A stretch of DNA of 64,000 nt from Chrysemys picta bellii (Eukaryota > Chordata > Testudines > Emydidae), in assembly GCF_011386835.1 (NCBI RefSeq), contig NC_088800.1, positions 18,562,572 through 18,626,571 of the forward strand. Reading direction: 5' to 3'. Within the stretch, counting starts at the first letter, position 1. Each line of letters starts with the position of its first letter. Of the stretch, positions 35,401 through 47,400 are shown one piece after another. The position numbers and the translations under genes were made by a program. The notes beneath the pieces are model-generated. The model worked only from the letters and a program-made list of their open reading frames with translations, had not been told where the DNA came from and searched no databases.

Positions 35401-38400
35401 TTTAATTTAAACATTTTTTTAAAAAGTAAGCATGAGTGCAAGGAGCACTTCTGAATAGGCAATGCCGTCAGACTAGAGGCAATTTAAGTAGAGTCTGTGG
35501 AATGCCTCATAAAATCTGAAATCCATCAGAATCAAGCACAGTCCCTGGTTTGCTGTTCTCTTTCCTAACACATTGGCATCTAACTCCCCAAGAGCAATTT
35601 AGAGTGAGAAGTCCTCTCTCCAGAAGATCTCCTAGGGCCTTAGGATAGCTGGCTGATGCTCTATTGTTTTAAATTAATAATCCATGCAGTGAAGATAAAG
35701 GACAATGGCAAGGATAAACCAACATGAAAAAGAACAGAAGTGCTGGACCAGCAAGGATTCGCATTTTTTTCTGATTAATTGTTTTGTGGTTGCTATCAAA
35801 ACTTTAACAGGTCAAAGAACACTTCTGACTAGCACTGGCATTTATTTACCCAAGAGTTTTCTGTACATTGGGGAGGTCATGAATGTGTTTATCATTTAAT
35901 ATCAATTCTGTGGAAATTAAACAACAACCCAGGAGTGTTATTTACAAAGCATGTTTATAGATAATCCCATAACAAAATGGCTTAGAATCTGTTTTATCTA
36001 CATTTTAGCTCCTTCACCTCCTATCATTAAAAGAAAAGAGAGCCGAAGCTGTGAAAATGCAGCATTGGTGTGCTGGGAATCTGGAAACATGAATCCTGTT
36101 GACTCCTACACGGTTGAATTGTCCAAACTAACAAATGGAGAGAATGGAGATATCATTACAGAGTGAGTCAGTCATCTATCACACAGTCTGGGGATATGAA
36201 ACAATCCCTTGTCATAATGCATGCAGTATATTTCAAAGCACTTTTAGGTTGAAAAGATGAGACAATATACCCTGAAATGTACGAGTGGATGATGCACAGC
36301 ACAAGCATTGGAAAATCATGAGCGTGTTCCCTGTTTCCTGACTGGATAAGTTCCACTCCTATTAGTATTTTGGTGTGAACACATACAGAAAGCAAACTTA
36401 AAATTTGCTTTCCATATAAGAGAGCAAGTGACGTTAGTAAACTTGATTGCACAAATGTTGATGCAAAGTGAATTTATAAGGAATTAGAATGTGGGTGAAG
36501 TGCAGTAATTTTAAAATCTGAATAAACAGGCATTTTCCCCTCCTATATTCACTCTGGTGGCAGCTAAGCTGGAAAGAGTAAAATACTGTAAATGGTTCTA
36601 GGTTTAAAGAGAAGCTAATCATTTAATTGTGTTGTTTGGAAAATAGCCTCTAAAGAATTTACCTTTATTCTTATAATTCTCCATTTATTTATTTTCTACA
36701 GATCTATTGTTGGAATTCCTAATTGTGAAGCTCTAATTCAACTGGAGCCAGGACAAAGTTATATTATCTCTGTCAGAGCTGTAAACATGGGTGGTCCAAG
36801 TGAGAGAAGTGAACCGGTCTCTATCCACACCACAGGTGCTGTGATAAATCTCTAATTAGCTTTTAAAGCCTGATCCAAAGCCCACTGAAATCAATGGAAA
36901 GATTGCCACTGATTTCAACAGGCTATAGATCAGGCTCTAAATCTCTTGCGTCTAGTCACACGTCTGGTATTTCTTGTGAACTGAATTTCTTGTAATAGTA
37001 AATATATCATTTGAATTCCACATTTCAAAATGATGTTTGTGGATTATATTTGTTGCTTAAAAATTACTGATGTTTCAAAATGCTGCTGAAAGACTAAATC
37101 AACCCAGTGACCGTGGGTATTTGCCATGAACCTACACCATGTCAAATGTTGACATGCAGACAAACCAGGAGGGCTAGTTGGTAATTTTTCTTCACTCCTA
37201 GAGTTACTGCCTCATAAAGATGGCGCTTCTGGGAATTATGGAAGAATCGGTCAATCAGCACTTTTCATAATAGTTACGCAAATCCCTCCTGCACAGAATT
37301 TCTATTCTTGGCCATGAGGATGATTATGTGGTCTGGTTCCCTTTACTCTACAATTGTAATCATGTTATTATCAAGTGTGTGACATTTCAACCTGCATAAA
37401 TCAATCTAGGTATTTGAAATTACAAACAGCCGCTTGACGTCTGTTTGCGCTGCATGTGTTTGCTTTCAGTAACACATGCCAATAATTGCCATGCTGTTGT
37501 TTGTATTGTATTTGCATTGAAGTAACTGCATTTTGATTATGCTGATTTCCCTTGGGATTAGTGCCAAGAGATTTACCTTCACAAAGTCTACATTATGCAA
37601 ACTCCTGGTATTACTGGAAACGGGAAACACAAAACTGGGATGCTAGCAATGTCATCAGCAGTGAAAATGGACGCCCTGGGTTATCATCAGAAAGTGCTTT
37701 TGCTGGGGATGAAACACACACTTTCATTATTACCCCTGCAGCACATGTTGCTCTTCTCCAGCATGCCCTGGACACAAAGCATCCCTGCTGCACCAGTGCC
37801 AGAATTAGGGGCTGTCTCATGGGAGACAGGGACAAAGGTTGTTTTACGCTACTTATGCGCTTCCCCTTTGCTGGGCTGGCCAAAAGCTGCTTTGGCCCCC
37901 AGTCAAGTTAGAGCAGCCTGAGGACTGCTCTAATTTACATCCAGTTGCCTATAAACTGTCTCCACGAGTCTCCAGGAATTAAAGAGTAATTAAAGATTAT
38001 GTCATGTGATAAAACCTCCAGGAAAATGTCCAACCAAAATTGGCAACCCTACTATAAACTCTAGGTGCCATGGTGCCAGTTAGGAATAACTGAAGCTCAG
38101 CAGCCTTCACCATCCCTCCAGACTCCCTAAAATACCCCTTGTTCCTGTAGCCAGCTAAGCCTTCTCCACAATTGCCAGTGAACCTTCTCCCCCCCCTCCC
38201 TTCCCAGGTAGAAGGAGTTCCCTGGGAAGCCCCTACCGTTGCTTGATAGCCATTTCACACCAGTGGAACCAATGTACAGTAGCTGCACTGCAAAAATGAA
38301 CGGGGCCCCACGTTTCTCTCTTTCTCTGCTGGTTATAACAGCATTAACATCAATACAAAAAAGCAGCCTTTTGCTTCTGCTGGATGGGCAGCTTCAGTTT

Positions 38401-41400
38401 TGCTCATTTTTGTTAGTGTGTCATCTGTGCAGTGGCAGTGACCCAGCAGGTCTTACCTGCTACCTAGCATAAGATTCTAGTGCAAAAAGTTCTTGACCCT
38501 ACTGTGAATTCCTGAGTCCTGCTTTAGCCTCTTTGTGCTATCTGGGGATTTCCCCAGCAGGAGATTCTCCTTGCATAGGGGAATCCCTAGGTGATGTAGT
38601 GCACCATTTAGCTCCACATTCCCAGGAATAGGACAGCAAGCGCATTGTGCTCTGGTGATCCCCTGCTGGCACGCTGACCCATGGGGGCCACACTCAGTTA
38701 GGACTAGTTTGGAGCAATCCTACATGAGGGGCCGAAAAGACCCCTCGATTGGGGAGCTGCAAATGGCTCCATTGCAGCTTCTGCAACCAATACTTACAGG
38801 CAGCAGTTGAGGATTGAGGCCATAGTGAATAATTTAAACCCCTTTCCCAAGTCATTTTTTTTTTTTTAATACCTTTTGGATTATGATAGAGATGAGCCAA
38901 AACTGGAACTTCAAAACCCACCTCATAGTATTTCTGAGAGGGTGTAACATCTTAATACTTGGTTCTCAACCCAACTCTTGGCTTTTGGTCCTAGCCAGAC
39001 GAGGCCTGTTTTCTGTATCAGGGTGGCTGTGGACAGAGATGTGTTGATAAGATTTTGGCCCGTAATGGAGGAAACTCACAAGACCAGCCTCTGGCCCATT
39101 TCCAGTTCCCTAATTAACCCTAATCTGGATCCAGCCACTGCTCTCCAGCCCAGTGTTAGTTTATGTCTACATTACTTCATGCAATTTCTAGGTGCTGAGA
39201 CAAATAAACGACAACCATTCTGCTCTCTTGTAGGCACTTACTTTTATCTTAATGAGGACACTGCCCATCCTTTGCTGTCTGTTCTAGAAGATGGATTAAC
39301 AATTGCTTGCAGTGAAATAGAAAACCTAGAATGTGATTTGTCCTTCCGTGATAACGGTTTTACAAGGTACACATAGGAATTTAGCACTCACAGCAGATGT
39401 ACTTTTTTCATAGCTGGTTGTTTTTTGTTTACTTGCAATAATTTTAAATTCTCTTCAAAGGGCTTACTGACTTGATATCCCTTTTTATGTTCCATCTAGG
39501 CACAGATTAACCTCTACCGTGCCAAATGAAAGCCTCAGGGCTGCATGTTGCTCTTTTAGCACTGTGTTTATAATGTATAGTGGTCTCATTTTTCAAAAGT
39601 GCGAATAGATGCCTCCATTTTTGGGTTCCAAACGCAAGACACCTTAGAAGGGCCAGATTTTTCAGTGCTGACCACCTGCTCTTTGAAAATAAGGTGCCTT
39701 TATGGCATTTCAAATTGGGCCACCAAAATCACTAGTCACTTTGGAATGTGGTAGGCCATTATACTGATGTGATTCACACCATGAGCTTGATAAGTTGGCT
39801 TTTATCACACAACTTTTTTTCAAGCATAAAATGCAGATTCAGCAACACTGAAGCATTTAGTAAATTAATGTGGATTGCACAGAATTGTCATAGTAAATAC
39901 AAATAAATAAAAATCAAACCATTTAGTTTAGATACTTTCAAAACAAAACACTGATTTTTTTCCAGTTAGAAACAACTTTGACTTTCAAAATCTCCTTTAG
40001 TTGTATTTAATAAACAATAACAACGGTTACACTCGGTCAAAATTTCAAAAAATCGTTTTGATTTTGTCAAAATAAAATATTTCGTTCGACCCAAAAGGCA
40101 ATTTCTTCTGATTTTTCAATTTGCTGAAAATTTCAAAAAAATTCATTATTGATTCAACTAAAGTTTCTGTTGGCATAATTTATGTCACTCAGGGGCGTGA
40201 ATAATCCACTCCTATGATGACATAAATTACACCAACATAAGCACTTCTGTGCCGCTAAGTCGGCAGGAGAACGCTCTTCCGTCAACATATAGCATCTTCA
40301 CCACACGTGCTGCAGCTGCATTGGTACAGCTCTGTTTGTCTGAGGGTGGAGATGGATAGCAGGAGAGAGATCACTTATGTGTAGACATGCCCTCAATCTC
40401 AGTGCAAAGGTGATTGTTTTAAACTCACTTCAGTGTTAGCTCTCCAGCACGCCCAGAATAGGGGAGATAGGGAGTGTAAAGCCACCTTTGCCTCTACACC
40501 ATGCATGGGCTGAGCATAGCTTGGGAACTGAGACTCTGTCCCTCAGACATTCGCAAAAAGCCCTAATTTTTTGACTTAGTCCCTTTTCAGAGCAGAATTC
40601 CTTTAAACGGCTTCCAGGCTCTGTCACTTTGTAATCAAAACCACCCCAGCCATTCAGAGGGACATCGTTATTGAACTTCATATTTTTTTGCTTGGTGTTC
40701 ATTTTGTAGCATCATTAGAATTTCCTCTGTGATTGCTTCAGCTCGTGTTATATAAATTATATCATCCTTCTCATTGCATGACACTTGCGCACATAGACTG
40801 ATCTCTTGCCTTTGAACCTCATTTCCCTTTTAATTCTGCACAGAGCCCAAAGCCCAAAGATGAATGTCACAAAAACTGCTCAAAACCATACACTCTTAAT
40901 CCAGCAGCAGTGGGATTTGAAAATTAGCATAATTACTATATATTTTTTTAATACAGTGATCCAACATTTGCACACTTCATAGGCTTCAAGAGGTAGTGGG
41001 AGTTCCTTCCCTCCCTCTCCTATTACTAAACGCTGCCAAAGTTGCCATGGCAATGCCGCCTCACACGTAATGGAACACAGGGATGTGTCTATGAGTTCTT
41101 ATTCTTGCTATTCATGGATGGTGATATTTGGGGCTGTTTTTATCTGTTGCTATTGAAAGGAAAACACCTAACCTGCTTCAACGATTAACTATGGCTAAAA
41201 TTTTCAAAAATGCCCAATTGACATAGGAGCCTAAATCCCATTTTCAACAATGACTTAGGTAGTAAGGCCCAGATCCCCACAGGTATTCAGATGCATAAAG
41301 GCCAGATTATTAACGGTATTAAGATGCCAAAAGATGCAGAGAGGCTCCTAGTAGAATTGTCAAAAACACATAGGTGTCTAACTCCCACTGATTTCAACAC

Positions 41401-44400
41401 CTTTAGGTGCCTAAACATATTTTAAAATCTGGCCCTTAGGAACCTAAGATTAATTGAAAATTGGTGCAATTTAGTAGCCTAAGGGCCAGATTTACAAAGG
41501 AATTTAGGCACCTACAGATGAAGATAGGTGCCCAGAGGGACTGACAAATGTGCTTAAGCAGGTTAGAAATTTTCAATAGGAGTTAGGTGCCTGTCTCCCT
41601 TTGTTTCAGTCGAGTTGACCACCTAAATACATTTGAAGATCTGGGCCTAGGTCACTTCTGAAAATGGGATTCAGGCTCCAATTGTTACTTGCTTAAACTG
41701 AAGCAAAAATATCTATTTTTATTAACAATTCTGAGATGAGTTTTTAAAAACTGGAATCTAGCTGCATTTGTTTAAATTACACTAGTCTCAGCATTTCAAC
41801 ATGGCCCAACCAGGAGTCCGGAGTGTAGGGTGACCAGATGTCCCGATTTTACAGGGACAGTCCCGATATTTGGGGCTTTGTCTTATATAGGCTCCTATTA
41901 CCCCCCACCCCCTGTCCCGATTTTTCACACTTGCTGTCTGGTCACCCTACCGGAGTGCTAGGCCAAATCTGAAGGATGTGTCACTGGCCACTCTCAGAGG
42001 CAGGATATTAGACTATATGGACCACTAGTCTGGCCCAGTATAGATTCTTATTCATAGATTCTAGGACTGGAAGGGACCTCGAGAGGTCATCGAGTCCAGT
42101 CCCCTGCCCGCATGGCAGGACCAAATACTGTCTAGACCATCCCTGATAGACATTTATCTAACCTACTCTTAAACATCTCCAGAGATGGAGATTCCACAAC
42201 CTCCCTAGGCAATTTATTCCAGTGTTTAACCACCCTGACAGTTAGGAACTTTTTCCTAATGTCCAACCTAGACCTCCCTTGCTGCAGTTTAAACCCATTG
42301 CTTCTTGTTCTATCCTTAGAGGCTAAGGTGAACAAGTTTTCTCCCTCCTCCTTATGACACCCTTTTAGATACCTGAAAACTGCTATCATGTCCCCTCTCA
42401 GTCTTCTCTTTTCCAAACTAAACAAACCCAGTTCTCCCATGTGCCTGTGTCTATGTGAGGGCCCCCACCTCCTAGCACCCTTCTCCCATGTGCAGAACAG
42501 TAGTTAGCCCAGAGGATTTGAACCTCAGTGTTTTGATTTTGAGCCAAAAATTAGCCCTTTTTATATTTAAAAGAACTAACCCACCATTGCCCAGTTGAAG
42601 CAATAGATGAGTGTGTGACTAGATGGCACAATGGTAAAGGAACCAGGAGCTAGAAGATTCTCTCCATTAAAGTCCATCTGATGATTCTGAATGGGAGTTC
42701 AGACATCATCCTAGGGGCTCTTTTATGTTGCACATAAATAGCTGGTGCTGGCACACTAATAATTCTGAACTCTGAGACTGAGGTTTTGAAACTGCTGTGA
42801 ACTGAACCCTCTATTATGCCAGGATACTGGTGTCGGAGAATTGCTTCCACACTGGAAACGGCTCCTGGGCCAAAATCACTAATACAAGTGCTACAAGGAA
42901 ATTCTGCAGCAAACTTTTTTCAGAAAGTTTATGTAATCTGAAACCAAATAATGCATTTCCTAGCCCGCTAAATCAGAGACGGGTTTGCCATGCTGGCTTC
43001 TCAATCTGAATTACTATGGCAATCCTTTGTTCCCAGATGCTTGCACATCTTTTTTGGCATGTCCTTTCCTTCTTCTCCCCTCCCCCACCTCCCAAACTCA
43101 TACAAAATGCAGGAGCAAGAATTCTTCTCTGAAATCAAATTTCAACAGTCTTGCTCTGGTCTTGAGACATTAACTTGGGCTTCTAACGAACTACAGAATT
43201 GCTTTAAGTGGTTGCTGCTTAGGTGTTGCATGGCCTAGGAATCTTCTCTCGCTGCTTATGCCCCTCTTCATGCATTAAGCTCCCGGCAAGCCGGGATTTT
43301 AATCATGCCTAGAGGCAGCTGAGTTCTGTACTTTTGCCAGCTAAGTCCTTTGCCTTTGTAATTTACTTCCATAAAATAAAAACTGAGCCTGTAAATCTGC
43401 AATTAAAACTTATTTGTGTGATTTATCACCAGCTCTGCTCTGTGACATTGACATGAAGGGGGCCACAGCATTGATCTTTCCAGAGGAAGACTGAATACAG
43501 CTGGCTAGCCCTTTAGGACTCACTGCCCTTGATTAAGTGTAGTTGAGAAGTTTAAGTAACATACAAATTGCTAAAGGCACTAAACAAATTAACTCAGCCT
43601 CTGTCTAAAGGCCCCATGGGCCAATGAGATATAAAGACAAGTTTGAGAGGGAACAAATTCAGAAGCAGTTTTGATACCCATCCTACTCTGCATACAAATA
43701 CGGGGTTAGAGTCTGCCACTCTGACTCACGCTGAGTCTTAGCCTATTCATTAAGTAGTCCCATTACTTCTAACACTTTGGTGTGTGGGTGGGTGAACTGG
43801 AAGGTAACAGTAAAGCCCTGGCTGCATGGGAGAAACACACATTTATAGCTAAGGATTAGCTTGGCCATGTCCCCTTTTCCCTGCTACACTGACAGCAAGG
43901 AGTGTATTGGAAGGGCCCCAATCTTGCTTCCAGACCACAAGCGGATCATGACTGCTCTGGGCCAGTTAAGCAGATGTAGCACTCGATTCTGCTGGCAACG
44001 TGGCACAAGGTGACTGTGCCATACCAGAGGATTAGACCCTGGGTTTCTGTGGATTTTACCTTTACTACAATAACCAGCCTGTGGAATTTTTAGCTAAAAA
44101 ACACCCTGATGGAACGGTGGCTCTTATAAAGCCTGATCCTGCACCACTGCAGTCAATGGGAGTTTTGCTATTGACTTCAATGAATGCAAGATCTAGACCC
44201 CACTAAAACACATTTGTCTGGCTCGATGCTGCTTGCTGTATGCGCTGCTGGAAATGAAAATGCACAGTGAATAGAAACTGAAGCTTATGGCTAAAACAGT
44301 CTCTCACACAAGCCTGATTTATCTGGCCTTTTAGCTGTGGTATGTTAAACCCCATCATGTTCATTCTGGTATAACAACGGTGTGTGCAACCTGTATCTTG

Positions 44401-47400
44401 GAACTCTGTTTCTAGCAAATTACTATTTGGCCTACAACCAAAAAAGATATGCTGCTATTCTCTCTCTTCCTGCAAGATCTCAGCACACACTTTTATTGTA
44501 TGCTATAAAGCGCATAGACATACATCTAAAGACATGTTAACGGTTTAACAGGCTGAGTAAATACTTCCTTTCTATTATCTGGGCCAGAGCCTCAGCCGGT
44601 GTAAACTGAAACAGTTCCATTGACTTCAGGAGAGCTGTATCAGTTTATGCTCACTGAGGAGCTAACCCACTTTGTTGACAAGTCAGCTGGATCCACTTTT
44701 ATTGGTAAATATTTAATGTTTGTGCAAAAGATTTAAGCATTTTAAATGGTATGCATATAAAAATCACATGCTCTGATTTTCCTTCCCCAGATGTATTGCT
44801 ATCCTGGGAAGCATGATACCGTTCCAAGGGAAACATTACTGGGAGGTGGAAGTCGATGAAAATATGGAATACAGGGTCGGCGTGGCTTTTGAAAATACTC
44901 ACAGACACGGGTACCTGGGGGCAAACAGCTCATCCTGGTGCATGAGACATATTGTCACACCAGCAAGGTAAACACTCTAGGCTGCATCACTCCAGATCCT
45001 TCAGGGGCCACAGCAAAGAGAGCTGTGTGTGGCATCCCGCAAGGGGCAGATTAAAAAAAGCCTAAGCCAGCCATTGAACAGTGTGGTTGTGAATTTCCAT
45101 CTTTGGCTCTGTGAACTGGTAATGGAAAGGTATATTGGAAACATTATACAAAGGTCTTTTAAGCTGCTTAATGGTTCTAGTCAGCAGCAGCCACCTCTCC
45201 ATGAAGTGGGCCATCCCACATTCAAATCCAAACAAAACCAGTGTTGTAAAAGTTGGTCACAGACCCCCTTTTAGGTCATTCAAACCCCAGCTGGAAACAG
45301 CCCAGGTGATGGATCCATTTAGACTGTAAATGATGCAGGTATTTGGCTAAACCCAGAAGTACAGAATGTATTTGATTCCTTTCCCCCTGCCGAGGCACTT
45401 AATGGACATATCTAGATGCAAGGTGTCTTTCCTGCTCCTCAGCTAAGCCTGCCGGTCAGGACCCAGAGAGAACACAAGGGCCATTGCCGGGGTAGCACTT
45501 CCGGTGGTATAACATGGCCCCAAGGAGGCTGTCACAGCTGAAGTCTAGTGCCTCCTTTGGGGACTTACCAAACTGCTGTAAGGGAATCCAGCCGCTGGCT
45601 CCCCCATGTATTGAAAGCCTCTGGAGTCTCAGCAAAGCCCAGGCACTGTCCGTTTTTTGAGGTCCCTAGGCATGCTCTCAGGGTAGAGATCCTCTATCTA
45701 GCACATCCTCATGAGAGTTGCAACCATGGGATCCACACCAGACACCCCCTCACCCCACAGAGTAAACACGCAGTCTCCCAGAATCCACCCGAAGGTGTGA
45801 GCTTTTCTGGTTTACCTCTTCAAGGCGGCACACGATAGGCATAGCATATAATACACAGACACTTTGCACAGGAATCTACAGCACTTTTGCTCCTTAATAG
45901 CATGAGAAACGGGCAGATCTATAAAAAAATAATAAACCTTACGCACATTTCCCTGCCTCATTTTACTCACCGGTCCAGAGCATTCTTTGGGCTGGCGCCA
46001 TCCAAGGTCCTTCTGTTGCAGTGCATGGCTTGGGCTCCGAAACATGGACCTTCTGCCCCCAGCTTGCCTATTCCAACCAGCCACGTTCCCCTCTTCTGCC
46101 TGAAACTTCCTGTGCATGTCTCTCTGAGTCTTCTCCCTGCAAGTCCTTTTATCATCTCCTGCTTTGTGACCTCTCTCTGTCATGCTCGGAGAATTTCCAC
46201 TCTCTCCACTCCCCACCTCCCTTCAGAAAACAGGATGAAGCATCTTCTGCCAGCTCCAGGCAACCTCCTTAGCAAATCCACTGCCCCAAGTCGCTTCATC
46301 CTGACTGGATGGTAGCTGGGTTCTAATGACCCACCATTGGGTCTGGTGGACATGTGGCGCAAAGTGATGGAAACACAGCAACAGAGGGGCATTCATGATA
46401 CAGCAGTTTTCACAGTAACTACTTTGCCATAGCAACCAGAACTCATAAGTCATAAACAGGTTCCATAAATCATCCCCAAGACTCCTGCTTCCCTATGAGC
46501 ACCCAGGGGGGCAGGTGGGAGATGCAGCACACACTGCACTGGTTTGCAGTGAACATAAAGAGCACTCCCTGAGGCATTCCCTCTGCGTGCCTCCCCCAGG
46601 GAACCACCACTGAGGGAGTCCCCATGCTCACCACCATTCAATGGATCAAGAGCTCAATTTGGACCCCAGCTAGGCAACCGCCCTGTTAACATCTGGGCTC
46701 GCCTCTCACACAGAAAGGGCTGCTGCTCACTCCCAGGCCAGACCTACCAACCTTATTTCCTCTTCTGCCCCTGCAAGAAGGCTAGTTTGATTTCCCTGCT
46801 AAATGTGGCTAAGACGTGCAGTTAGTGACTCTGGGGTTAGTGACTCTGGAGGAATCTCATGAATAAGGACTTTAGGGGGAAAGATAAACTGACATAAGCC
46901 AGGCTCTTTCTGAGTCACTTGCAGGCCCTTCTTCTGGGAACACTTAGAGAAAGCAGGCTGCCTTCGAGAACAGGCTGGGAGGAGCGGGTGGTGAGGGAAG
47001 AAGCTGTCCCTTGTGAAATGCCGGATCACTTCACTGCTGCTACTGAAAAACGGTTCCCATTTTCACTCCAAAGTGCTCCCACGGGAACAAAGGCTGCGTG
47101 TTCTCAATCTCAACACTGTTAAAAGGCCTGTGTTTCTGGCTGCAGCGCTCTGCACTGGGGGGCTGGTATACGAGTGTCTGAGCAACTGTTAAAGGAAGTC
47201 TCCTTTATTTGAATGTGACTTAATGGAGGAGAAAAGGTCTGACTCCATTACAAACACCTGACTCAGTAAGCACTGAAATCAGAACACTGTTTGCTTGTGA
47301 CTTTTCGTTGTATCTCAGGAGTCACGACTTAAAGAGATCATCATCTAGTAAATGAATATGCCTAGCTAGAACCTAGTGGGTTTTCTCAGCAGCACCATTC

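Larger units (their letters stand above)
39360..44790. other. FSD2 intron 10, repeats only
   Basis: Holds part of a MITE at about 40.16-40.39 kb (ending GTGTAGACATGCCCT), the palindromic element at 41.2 kb, a small MITE at 41.83 kb, a CR1 end at 42.05 kb and two palindromic repeats near 44.1 and 44.6 kb. No exon-like sequence recognised. Confidence 0.6.

Noticed and set aside
42132..42440. Minus-strand 102-codon open frame as a gene
   Set aside because: It is the C-terminal end of CR1 ORF2 in a truncated LINE.
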